Shown: positions 1-6,178, counted from the stretch's first letter. The stretch is DNA of 8,402 nt from Chroococcidiopsidaceae cyanobacterium CP_BM_RX_35 (GCA_019242465.1 JAFAVL010000521.1:1-8402); one strand, 5' to 3'. Notes: a model not told the origin generated them from the letters alone. Numbers and translations: made by a program.

Positions 1-79
1 ACTCTAGGTGTAGTCTTAAGCCGCACAGGGCGCAATTTCCACTTAATTCAAGTCAATAGTGTACTGCCTTCAAAGGCGG

Positions 80-220
80 TCAAGATTTCATCGGCGCTCT
101 GTTGTTTCCATATTCATAGCCTACAAGCCCGAAGCTCGGTCGCATACAGTTTGTGGCTATTACAGCAATAGCACTAAAAAGACTTTGAGCATTAACAATC
201 AGTAGCAAATATTTTTTCAT
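80..220 (-). CDS. Small hydrophobic membrane or secreted peptide (46 aa), hypothetical
   Basis: A short reading frame of 46 codons, ATG at 220-218 and TGA at 82-80, starting MKKYLLLIVNAQ. Two lysines are followed by about 20 hydrophobic residues (LLLIV...LFSAIAVIAT), then a polar tail with Gly, Tyr, Asn and Arg. This is the shape of a signal peptide or of a single membrane helix with the N-terminus inside. A Cys follows the hydrophobic part, but the preceding residues (A-T-N-C) are a poor lipobox. The sequence AGAGGAA lies immediately before the ATG; this purine-rich Shine-Dalgarno-like stretch is closer to the start than usual. A near-consensus promoter lies 25 bp upstream and gives a leader of roughly 15-20 nt, which is the main reason to believe the gene. 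No family is recognised. The alternative is a chance frame behind a promoter for a small RNA. Confidence 0.4.
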   Translation of the reverse strand: MKKYLLLIVNAQSLFSAIAVIATNCMRPSFGLVGYEYGNNRAPMKS

Positions 221-244
221 TTCCTCTGATTCCTAACTCGCTCA

Positions 245-274
245 AATATACTAATAAAGTCATTCTTTTGTCAA
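245..274 (-). promoter_or_regulatory. Sigma-70-type promoter for the small peptide gene
   Basis: On the minus strand a perfect -35 box TTGACA (274-269) is followed by an 18-bp spacer and TATATT (250-245), a five-of-six match to the -10 consensus. Transcription would begin near 238, just before the AGAGGAA ribosome-binding stretch and the ATG at 220. It is the best promoter-like sequence in the window. Whether it drives the peptide gene or a small RNA cannot be told from sequence. Confidence 0.5.
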
Positions 275-289
275 GTAGAATCCTAGTAT

Positions 290-867
290 TTTAGATAGCG
301 CTTAGGAGAAGCATCATAGTAGGATGCTACTAGCTACTGTTATAAAGCAGAAAAATCCCTGCCTTCTGGTAGTCCGCAATGATAAAGGGCTACCAAATTC
401 AGCTGAAACAGCTAGGTCATGAGGATTTTGATCTCTAAGAGATCTCGCTTAATTAATGTCTTTTATATTTCTTTTATTAAAAAAAATCGAGGATCTTGAA
501 GGATTTTTACCAAATTAGCCGCATGTGAAGATTTCTCTCAACTGGCGATCACGCAATCCTCGCATCACTGGGAATAGCTTGCATGACAAAGAAGCAACGC
601 TAAGACAGATTGCTTCTCTCACCTTTTACAACTTTATTCTATTCTTAAAGCCCTATTTATCATAGCTTTATAGAAGATTAACATAGGCTTTTGGCAGTAA
701 CGTCACTGCTAGCTCTACTTAAGTATGCTTTTCTAAACCTGGTGTTAAGGGGAATACTCTTACCAGGCACAAATTTAGCTATAGGCTGAACAAGCCGCTT
801 TTAGGCGTACACAGGTAATCCTAGGCGAAGCCGAAGCCCCTAGCTCTGCTACTGGATAGAGATCAAT
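290..867. other. Gene-poor stretch with short hairpins and one weak open frame
   Basis: No convincing gene is seen in these 578 bp. There is a short hairpin GATCTC-TAA-GAGATC at 430-444, followed by a very A/T-rich stretch at about 450-486. A 46-codon plus-strand frame with a GTG start (525-665) has no good ribosome-binding site and matches nothing I recognise. At 821-843 the arms CTAGG and CCTAG flank two tandem copies of CGAAGC (826-837). This lies just downstream of the ParB-like gene on the minus strand and might be a weak transcription-end hairpin, but it lacks a T-run. Confidence 0.4.
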
Positions 868-2226
868 TCAGGTTTCAGTCGTTTTTACCGCCCGCTTCCC
901 AGTCAACTGTTGCCAACGGTTGATCGACTTACTCACTAATTCCTCCTGCGAATCACCCGCAAAACAAATCCGCCCCATCCGTTCACACACGATGAGTGCT
1001 TCACCATAACCTAGAAAGGGAACAATTACAAAATTCCCTTGCTGCGTATACAGACTGACTAGGTAGGCAACAATCCCCTCTACCCCTTCGATTTGAATTG
1101 GTCTTTGCGGTTCTGGAATTGATTGACGGGAGAAAATTGCTACGTAGAGTTTGCCAATTAACAACTCAAATCTAAATGGCATCTGATGATTAGTGCAGAA
1201 TTGATGAATATGACCCTCTGTGTTTAGTACTGCCACCACCCTAGCTTCGTCTACCAAATAGTCGTGATGCCACTGTGGGAGGGAAGTCGTAACCGCTAAA
1301 GCCGCATTCGACGGTAGGTAGTTGATAAATTCGGAGCTAGCAGTATCGCCATAATAAACCATGTGTCTTTCCAACAGCCAGCAGTCACCGGGTTTGGTGC
1401 GTAATATCCCAGCGTTAGCGATTGCTGTTTCTGGTTGCGTTTGGCGCTGAATTTGCTTAACTTCCCGCTTCGCGGTTCGCTGGGCAGATACATGCTGAAC
1501 AGCTAATAACTGTAACTCTCGTTGCCGTGCCCTAGCGGCAACTGCTATTCTAGATTGCCGTTCTGTCTCTGCTAGCTCCTGTCTGAGTTCAGCTTCCCGG
1601 GCAGCCTTTTCGGCTTGTTCAGCTTGTTCGCGTTCTTCGCTACCTGCCCGTGCCACTGCCAGCAATGCCGTCGGACTCTTAGCTAGCGACGTGTCCTTAA
1701 TTATCTCTTTAACTTCTGGATCAATACTTTTTGCAATCTGCTTGCCCTGCTGGAATGTTCGTTCAGTGTATCCAACTTCTTTCGCTAACTCCATTGTCGT
1801 CTTAACTGGTGGCGAAATCATTTCACTACCTTTGCGACTGTATTGGTTGTCTCCTGGTTGGGCTCTAAGTTTTAGCCGTTTCATAATTTTGTCGCGCTCC
1901 AACGATAGCTCCCCCCGTTCGAGAGCGCTGAGTTCACTGCGAATGAGATTCTCATCAATCTCTGCTAACCGCACCCGGTCAGTATCAGTGTAGGTAACAA
2001 TCTTACACTCAATCTGATCGAACCCTAGCAACTGACAAGCGGTTAGACGATGCAGTCCGGCGATTAAGTTAAAATTCTGGTCTACAGTAATAGGATTCAA
2101 TAGCCCATTCGCCTTAATTGACTCCATCAGCTTATCCACTTTCTCTTGTTGCAGTGGGCGTCTATTAGTGCCAACTTTGACCTTAGCAATGGCTACAACA
2201 GGCATAGATGGATTTTTATCTTTCAT
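868..2226 (-). CDS. ParB-like DNA-binding protein with a degenerate DNA-methyltransferase C-terminal domain
   Basis: A 452-residue protein. Residues 8-95 form a ParB/Srx N-terminal domain: a conserved start (VxxIKVGTNRR-like, 12-23), the helix EKVDKLMESIKANGLLNPI (28-46), and LIAGLHRLTACQLLGF (54-69), which corresponds to the ParB GxHRxxA box. Residues 139-166 contain a likely helix-turn-helix (MELAKEVGYTERTFQQGKQI). Residues about 196-262 are Glu/Arg/Gln/Ala-rich and probably a long helix or coiled coil. Residues 271-446 resemble the DNA methyltransferases often fused to ParB domains: GDCWLLERHMVYYGDT (280-295), FLGYGEA in the cofactor-loop position (404-410), and a typical end RWQQLTGKRA (437-446). 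The catalytic DPPY/DPPW box is absent; its place holds TSLPQWH (314-320). The likely role is therefore DNA binding, perhaps plasmid or chromosome partition or transcription control, rather than methylation. No parA partner lies beside it. The ATG start is supported by TAAGG (2238-2234) at 7-nt spacing. The domain calls are firm; the biological role is not. Confidence 0.85.
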   Translation of the reverse strand: MKDKNPSMPVVAIAKVKVGTNRRPLQQEKVDKLMESIKANGLLNPITVDQNFNLIAGLHRLTACQLLGFDQIECKIVTYTDTDRVRLAEIDENLIRSELSALERGELSLERDKIMKRLKLRAQPGDNQYSRKGSEMISPPVKTTMELAKEVGYTERTFQQGKQIAKSIDPEVKEIIKDTSLAKSPTALLAVARAGSEEREQAEQAEKAAREAELRQELAETERQSRIAVAARARQRELQLLAVQHVSAQRTAKREVKQIQRQTQPETAIANAGILRTKPGDCWLLERHMVYYGDTASSEFINYLPSNAALAVTTSLPQWHHDYLVDEARVVAVLNTEGHIHQFCTNHQMPFRFELLIGKLYVAIFSRQSIPEPQRPIQIEGVEGIVAYLVSLYTQQGNFVIVPFLGYGEALIVCERMGRICFAGDSQEELVSKSINRWQQLTGKRAVKTTET

Positions 2227-2380
2227 GAAACAGCCTTACATTCTGTAGTAGTAACCATACAGTGCTATGTTTGCTCTTCGGCAGAGCTGTGTAGACGCCT
2301 GAGATAGCTCTAAAAGCGTTGAATTTGGTTGGAGTCTCCACATTACTATTAAAGCAAGCTTAACCTTGCGGTGCAGTAAA

Positions 2381-2409
2381 ATCGTAATATACTGTCCTAA
2401 AGTTGTCAA
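2381..2409 (-). promoter_or_regulatory. Candidate promoter of the ParB-like gene
   Basis: Reading on the minus strand, TTGACA (2409-2404) is a perfect -35 box, followed by a 17-bp spacer and TACGAT (2386-2381), a four-of-six match to TATAAT. TATATT also occurs in the spacer, but too close to the -35 box. Transcription from here would give a leader of about 150 nt before the ATG at 2226. Only the position and motif support the call. Confidence 0.4.
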
Positions 2410-2419
2410 CTTGTACAAG
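2400..2419. promoter_or_regulatory. Two interlocking palindromes over the ParB-like promoter (possible operator)
   Basis: AAGTTG-T-CAACTT (2400-2412) is a perfect 6+6 palindrome with a one-base centre. It shares three bases with CTTGTACAAG (2410-2419), a perfect 10-bp palindrome. The first one covers the -35 box TTGACA of the candidate promoter. This layout suits binding of a dimeric repressor that blocks RNA polymerase, and autoregulation by the ParB-like protein is an attractive guess. No protein is known to bind here. Confidence 0.4.
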
Positions 2420-2602
2420 CCCTAAAACAGAAACCGATTGAGGTAGCCCGGCAAACGAGTCTAGTTAATAACTCAAATCTACGAAATCTTAGGCTAGAAG
2501 GTGAATGAAGTCACTTGCCAAAACCCAAAACGATATGACTTGTTGTTAACCTTACCTGCGATATTCAGTAAAGCAATCCCTGGATGACCAATAACAGCAA
2601 AA

Positions 2603-2629
2603 GAGGTAGTGAAATAATTTCGCTGCCTC
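2603..2629 (+). other. Strong RNA hairpin, 12-bp stem with 3-nt loop
   Basis: The arms GAGGTAGTGAAA (2603-2614) and TTTCGCTGCCTC (2618-2629) pair along their full length around the loop TAA. As plus-strand RNA the two imperfect positions are G-U wobbles; as minus-strand RNA they would be A-C mismatches, so the structure favours a plus-strand transcript. No T-run follows on the plus strand. It sits between two divergent genes where no terminator is needed, so it may belong to an unrecognised small RNA, a leader or a degraded mobile repeat. Confidence 0.4.
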
Positions 2630-3134
2630 AACAGGATTTCATCGCTCTAAAAGACCTCTTGGGATTCAGTCAAGGCAGTTGGGTATATTACTGTGTAAGC
2701 CTGCGGTATCATTGCTCTAGAGAAATCTGGTAATGCCAGAGACGGGGCGGAGGTCTACAGCAAAGATTAGGTAGAAAGAGATTTGTTCGGGCTTCGCTTA
2801 CAATCAAGGTATGATGATATATCGTAATTAGAGATGATAGCAGGGCCTAGATGGAGCAGTAATACCAATAATATTAGTATTGCTTTCACAGTAGCGTTCC
2901 TGATAGGATACTGATTGTTGGTGATTGGTCCAATTGAATAGTAAGGCTTACGAAGTACTAGCGTGAAATGTATTGCTGCTTGCCAGCAGCAGAAGCTGAG
3001 AAAAAGGATTTCCCAGTTAGGACGCAAAAGTACACAAGAGCCTGAAATTCTAGGTTTTATAGTTTGAGGTTGTCCCATCGCCCTCGAACATTACAGATAT
3101 CGGTAAACTGACTCAGGTTAACTGATACTGGTTA

Positions 3135-3157
3135 CCCCGACTCAGAAAGTGTCGGGG
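3135..3157 (+). promoter_or_regulatory. Leader hairpin upstream of the exopolysaccharide gene pair
   Basis: CCCCGAC (3135-3141) and GTCGGGG (3151-3157) form a perfect G/C-rich 7-bp stem with a 9-nt loop. It ends 38 bp before the ATG at 3196. What follows (CAAGAGATGCTTTCTTTG) is only weakly T-rich, so this could be a terminator for upstream transcription, an attenuator, or an mRNA-stabilising structure in the 5' leader. Confidence 0.4.
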
Positions 3158-3195
3158 CAAGAGATGCTTTCTTTGTTCAATATCTGGTTTAGCTA

Positions 3196-3561
3196 ATGAC
3201 TCTCTTGCATATAGTTACGATTTGCATAGCGATAGAGTATTTAGTCACGGCAGTATGCTTGTGCATCATTTGGCTCAAGCTTTTTCTCAAAGAAAATGAC
3301 ATGGCTTTAGAAGCACGATATCCATCTATGCTGACATTGTGTGTAGCAACCATCTTCTGGCCTCTTGTGGTGCCCATTTCCTACACGCGGCTTATTAGTA
3401 GTAGGTCAAGACATTCAAGCCGTATCTCAAGGCGTAACTTAAGTACAAAGCAGAAACTCTCTAAATCGAGTCGGGTAGTTATCGTCAGGAAGTATAGTCA
3501 ATGTTTAGAGTCGGAATATTTAGATAGATCTGCGGACGAGTCAAACAAGGTTGTGCTGTAG
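3196..3561 (+). CDS. Small two-helix membrane protein, hypothetical
   Basis: A 121-residue product with two hydrophobic segments at about residues 4-31 and 44-65 (TLCVATIFWPLVVPISY), joined by a short charged turn (LKENDMALEARYPS). The remaining 55 residues form a strongly basic Arg/Ser/Lys-rich tail that would lie in the cytoplasm, then a more acidic end. I recall similar cyanobacterial hypothetical proteins with an ATxFWPLVVPISY-type second helix, but no function. The ATG at 3196 lacks a strong Shine-Dalgarno sequence. The TAG stop at 3559-3561 lies four bases before the ATG of the sugar transferase, so the two genes are probably co-transcribed and perhaps translationally coupled. A helper or regulatory role in polysaccharide export is inference from position only. 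Confidence 0.6.
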   Translation: MTLLHIVTICIAIEYLVTAVCLCIIWLKLFLKENDMALEARYPSMLTLCVATIFWPLVVPISYTRLISSRSRHSSRISRRNLSTKQKLSKSSRVVIVRKYSQCLESEYLDRSADESNKVVL

Positions 3562-3565
3562 ATCT

Positions 3566-4240
3566 ATGATAGTGCTGAAAAGGATGAAATATTGTGCTGA
3601 GGCTCTTCAAGATATCAGCTCGACGCCGCTGATTCATGCCTCTGTCAGCAGTAGGATGAAGCGCTTAATTGATATCATAGGAGCCCTCATCGGCTTAAGT
3701 GTCACAGTGATTATTGTAATTCCAGTGTTTATCGCCTTGATGCTCAATGAGCCGGGACCGCTTTTCTATAGTCAAACTCGTTGTGGTCTTAATGGACGCC
3801 TTTTCCAGCTTAGAAAATTCCGCTCTATGATAGTTGGAGCCGACCAACTCCAGCATCTCATCAATAATGAAGCCGCAGGTCACATTTTCAAAAACAAAAA
3901 TGATCCTCGCATTACCAGCGTAGGCAAATTTCTTCGTCGTACTAGCATAGATGAACTCCCTCAATTCTGGAATGTGCTGTTAGGAGAGATGAGCCTAGTC
4001 GGTACTCGTCCGCCGACACCAAATGAAGTTACGCATTACAATAGCCATCACTGGCAACGGTTGAATGTCAAACCAGGTATCACGGGCGAGTGGCAGGTGA
4101 ACGGTCGCTCCAATGTCAAAGACTTTGAAGAGATTGTGCGTATGGATCTAGATTATCAGCGCAAGTGGTCAATTACTTATGATCTGAGTTTGCTTCTGAA
4201 GACCCTTTTGGTTGTGCTAAAACAAAGGGGAGCTTGCTGA
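3566..4240 (+). CDS. Sugar-phosphate transferase (undecaprenyl-phosphate sugar phosphotransferase), RfbP/WcaJ family
   Basis: The protein is a membrane-associated phosphoglycosyl transferase. It moves a sugar-1-phosphate from a UDP-sugar to a polyprenyl phosphate and so primes exopolysaccharide, capsule or O-antigen synthesis. From the ATG at 3566 it has 224 residues, normal for the short single-domain form. Basic residues KR (32-33) precede a hydrophobic re-entrant helix (about 36-60) with a central Pro (53). Family motifs follow in order: GPLFYSQTRCGLNGRLF (64-80), KFRSM (84-88), NDPRIT (112-117), the catalytic pair in SIDELPQFWN (Asp129-Glu130), LVGTRPP (144-150), KPGITG (169-174) and DLDYQRKWS (204-212). 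All key residues are present. The start is uncertain: TTG at 3551 and ATG at 3584 are in frame, but ATG 3566 just after the upstream stop suits coupling. The sugar specificity cannot be read. Confidence 0.93.
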   Translation: MIVLKRMKYCAEALQDISSTPLIHASVSSRMKRLIDIIGALIGLSVTVIIVIPVFIALMLNEPGPLFYSQTRCGLNGRLFQLRKFRSMIVGADQLQHLINNEAAGHIFKNKNDPRITSVGKFLRRTSIDELPQFWNVLLGEMSLVGTRPPTPNEVTHYNSHHWQRLNVKPGITGEWQVNGRSNVKDFEEIVRMDLDYQRKWSITYDLSLLLKTLLVVLKQRGAC

Positions 4241-4289
4241 TATGGGAAAGTGATACCATCTCCGGCGTGAATACCCTTGGTTAATAATT

Positions 4290-4325
4290 AACCACGCTCT
4301 TCCCTACGAAACGAAGAGCGTGGTT
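4290..4325. terminator. Bidirectional terminator-like hairpin between convergent genes
   Basis: AACCACGCTCTTC (4290-4302) and GAAGAGCGTGGTT (4313-4325) form a perfect 13-bp stem with a 10-nt loop. It lies 50 bp after the sugar transferase stop and 26 bp after the end of the minus-strand ketosynthase remnant, exactly where convergent transcripts should end. The plus-strand tail is short (TTTGATAT); the minus-strand tail TTAATTATTAA is more U-rich. Confidence 0.7.
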
Positions 4326-4350
4326 TGATATCGTCACCCCTGTAAGCTAG

Positions 4351-4596
4351 CTAGTGAGATTCGAGGCTTATTAGAGGCAAACCAGCTACACGTAGATTTA
4401 TAACTGCTTCTTGAAGAGAGCGATCGCTGTTCTTGTGCCGTACAGGATTTACAGATAAAGAATTAGCCACAAACCCAATTCTGGTATCTGTGGATGGGAT
4501 TTCTAATGTTTTACATGCATCAATGAGTTCTGTATAGTGCTGCTTTCCATCTGTTGATTGTAGCTTGAGCAGTAGATTTTCACATCGGGCTAACAA
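4351..4596 (-). pseudogene. Truncated 3' remnant of the ketosynthase / type I PKS gene (post-KS linker)
   Basis: This 81-codon stretch continues the ketosynthase frame directly after its TAG (4599-4597), with no frameshift. Residues 1 to about 48 (LLARCENLLLKLQS..., HYTELIDACKTLEIP, RIGFVANSL) match the linker that normally joins a ketosynthase to an acyltransferase in HglE-like synthases. After about position 4453 the similarity stops and an unrelated tail of 33 codons runs to TAG at 4353-4351; it includes the HIP1 site. No acyltransferase active-site motif (GHSxG) follows. The only start would be TTG next to the stop codon, with no ribosome-binding site. It is best read as read-through remains of one longer gene, cut by a rearrangement near 4453. 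Confidence 0.7.
4420..4427. repeat. HIP1 palindrome
   Basis: GCGATCGC, the highly iterated palindrome that is strongly over-represented in many cyanobacterial genomes. It is the only copy seen in the window. It falls in the unrelated tail of the ketosynthase remnant. Confidence 0.85.
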
Positions 4597-6114
4597 CTAG
4601 GTAGGCGTTGATGCAGATAGCAGCACTGATTGGGAAGTGCTGTGTAAAGGATAGGCTTTGTAGAGTTCGCTCTTATACTCTTCTAAAATGATGTGATAGC
4701 TTGTGCCCCCAAAACCAAAAGAACTGACGCCTGCGCGTCTTGGCGGCGATCCTTGGGCTTGTATCCAAGGGCTGGTTTCCGTATTTAAGTAGAACGGTGA
4801 GGTTTCAATATTAAGTTTTGGGTGCGGTCTCGTAATATTGATAGTAGGTGGTAAGACTTTGTGATGTAGCGCCAAAGCGGTTTTAATGAGACTAGCAGCA
4901 CCAGCTGCAGCTTTTGTATTCCCAATCTGGGATTTAACACTGCCAAGGGCGATGTGTTGTGTTCTGGAATTATTCTTGCCGAAAACTGCTCTTAAAGCCG
5001 TAAATTCAACCTGGTCTCCAGCCTTGGTACCCGTACCATGTGCTTCGATCAAACCAACACTCAAAGGCGATAGACCAGCATTCCGGTAAGCCCGTTGCAA
5101 GACTCCGATCTGCCCTTCCGAACGAGGAGGAGCATAAATACTTTTGTACCGATCAGCGCTAGAGATACCAATTCCTTTGATCACAGCATAGATTCTATCT
5201 CGATCACGTTCAGCGTCCTCTAGACGCTTGAGCACTACCATACCGATACCGTCACTAAATATCATTCCATCCGCATCTGCATCGAATGGTCTGACATTCT
5301 GGTTGTCAAAACCAGCAGATGTTTTGCTGAAAAGCACTTGGCTAAATGCAGAGTTGCCAATGTCAACTCCGCCAGTTAGCATCATGTCTCTGCGATATTC
5401 TGTAAGTTCCTTGATTGCAATGGTTAGAGCGCCTAAGGAACTGGTACAGGCAGCATCCACTACACACTTCTCACCTCCCAGGTCAAGGCAGTTAACAATC
5501 TGTCTACTGACCACTTTGGCTAGCCTAGCAGGGGAAGCATTCTCTTCCCTGTTCACTGTTGCTAGGCTAGTTTTTTCCACATGTGTTTGTGTTTCCTGTG
5601 TAAACAAACTCGTGCTTCTGGACACCTTATGTCTACGGGTATAGTGCAACTTGTCACGGTCTGGTGTTGTCAATTGTCTTGCTAGAGCCATTCCTAGCAG
5701 GACCCCAGTACGTTCCCGATTAAACTGCTGAGATTCACCATAGCCTGCATCTGCCATAGCCTCCTTTGCTACAATCAAAGCCATTAGCTGCGAAACATCA
5801 GTGATATCAGGTATATTGAGCTTGCAAGAGCGCGCCGCCGGAGCTGCCTCCGGCGGCGCGTTGAGCTGCAGTCTAAAATCGCTCAAACTGAGGTTGCTTT
5901 CTGGAATGAACCCATCTCTCTGACAGTTGGTATTCTCAGACACACTAGGGTCTAGATTGTAGCTAATTACATCAAACTGTGCTGGATCCGAGGTAGTAAT
6001 ACAATTTACTTTATGTAGAATATTATGCCAGTATTCTTGAAGGTTACTGGCTTGCGGAAAGATAGAGGCCATGCCAATAATAGCAACAGGGGTCTGTTGC
6101 AGTTGGGCTTTCAT
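4597..6114 (-). CDS. Beta-ketoacyl synthase domain of a type I polyketide synthase, HglE/Pfa-like, probably decaying
   Basis: A 505-residue ketosynthase, an enzyme that joins acyl units by decarboxylating condensation. It begins with the typical PVAIIGMASIFPQA (9-22). The nucleophile Cys223 lies in VVDAACTSSLGAL (218-230) and the first catalytic His359 in IEAHGTGT (356-363). The third catalytic position, normally His in GHTxAAAG, is Asn399 (GNTKAAAG, codon AAT at 4920-4918). Lys394 (GSVKS) and the C-terminal GVSSFGFGGTSYH (462-474) remain. Several usually conserved spots differ (FSDGIGM for LGEGVGM, DQVEF for DPTEF). Residues 84-98 are an inserted peptide encoded by a palindromic element. Its closest resemblance is to cyanobacterial synthases for heterocyst glycolipids or polyunsaturated lipids, but here it ends at TAG just after the domain, and the same frame continues beyond. 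ATG 6114 has GGAG about 11 nt upstream. It may be a pseudogene or a surviving stand-alone domain. No acyl carrier or other PKS domain is nearby. Confidence 0.85.
   Translation of the reverse strand: MKAQLQQTPVAIIGMASIFPQASNLQEYWHNILHKVNCITTSDPAQFDVISYNLDPSVSENTNCQRDGFIPESNLSLSDFRLQLNAPPEAAPAARSCKLNIPDITDVSQLMALIVAKEAMADAGYGESQQFNRERTGVLLGMALARQLTTPDRDKLHYTRRHKVSRSTSLFTQETQTHVEKTSLATVNREENASPARLAKVVSRQIVNCLDLGGEKCVVDAACTSSLGALTIAIKELTEYRRDMMLTGGVDIGNSAFSQVLFSKTSAGFDNQNVRPFDADADGMIFSDGIGMVVLKRLEDAERDRDRIYAVIKGIGISSADRYKSIYAPPRSEGQIGVLQRAYRNAGLSPLSVGLIEAHGTGTKAGDQVEFTALRAVFGKNNSRTQHIALGSVKSQIGNTKAAAGAASLIKTALALHHKVLPPTINITRPHPKLNIETSPFYLNTETSPWIQAQGSPPRRAGVSSFGFGGTSYHIILEEYKSELYKAYPLHSTSQSVLLSASTPT
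5816..5867. repeat. 45-bp in-frame palindromic insertion with flanking direct repeat
   Basis: CGCGCCGCCGGAG (5831-5843) and CTCCGGCGGCGCG (5848-5860) form a perfect 13-bp inverted repeat around CTGC. The block is far richer in G/C than its surroundings. TTGAGCT occurs on both sides, at 5816-5822 and 5861-5867, exactly 45 bp apart, as if a target site had been duplicated. In the ketosynthase it adds 15 residues (APPEAAPAARSCK plus a repeated Leu-Asn); removing them restores a normal-looking F-x-L...ITDVSQL segment. It resembles a small mobile palindrome of the kind scattered through cyanobacterial genomes. Confidence 0.6.
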
Positions 6115-6178
6115 CTAGCTAATTTCTCCATCGTTAGTGCACACAAAAAAGCCTAGTTACTCTTAGAAGTAGCTGTCA

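Larger units (their letters stand above)
2420..3195. other. Long divergent intergenic region without a convincing gene
   Basis: This 776-bp stretch lies between the ParB-like gene (minus) and the membrane-protein gene at 3196 (plus). A minus-strand open frame at 2767-3078 would encode a peptide with one hydrophobic stretch, but its composition, poor start context and resemblance to translated TGATTGGT-type intergenic repeats argue against it. The region holds two clear hairpins (2603-2629 and 3135-3157, listed separately) and an A/T-rich imperfect palindrome around TAATATTA near 2870. A possible plus-strand -10-like TATATT lies at 2684-2689 without a good -35 box. Confidence 0.4.

Noticed and set aside
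525..665. Plus-strand 46-codon frame with GTG start
   Set aside because: No promoter or ribosome-binding site and no recognisable features; kept only as a remark in the gap description.
1691..1993. Plus-strand frame of 100 codons inside the ParB-like gene
   Set aside because: Antisense shadow of the ParB domain region, without any family motif.
2236..2418. Minus-strand open frame of 60 codons upstream of the ParB-like gene
   Set aside because: It starts with TTG inside the -35 box of the candidate promoter, has no ribosome-binding site and no recognisable protein features.
2767..3078. Minus-strand open frame of 103 codons with one hydrophobic stretch
   Set aside because: Translation passes through TGATTGGT-type intergenic repeat sequence, composition is uneven and the start context is poor; judged non-coding.
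3189..3377. Minus-strand frame opposite the small membrane protein gene
   Set aside because: Antisense shadow; the plus-strand frame has coherent membrane helices and is coupled to the sugar transferase.
4886..5089. Plus-strand frames opposite the ketosynthase gene (here and at 5228-5644)
   Set aside because: They are antisense shadows of a gene with clear catalytic motifs on the other strand.
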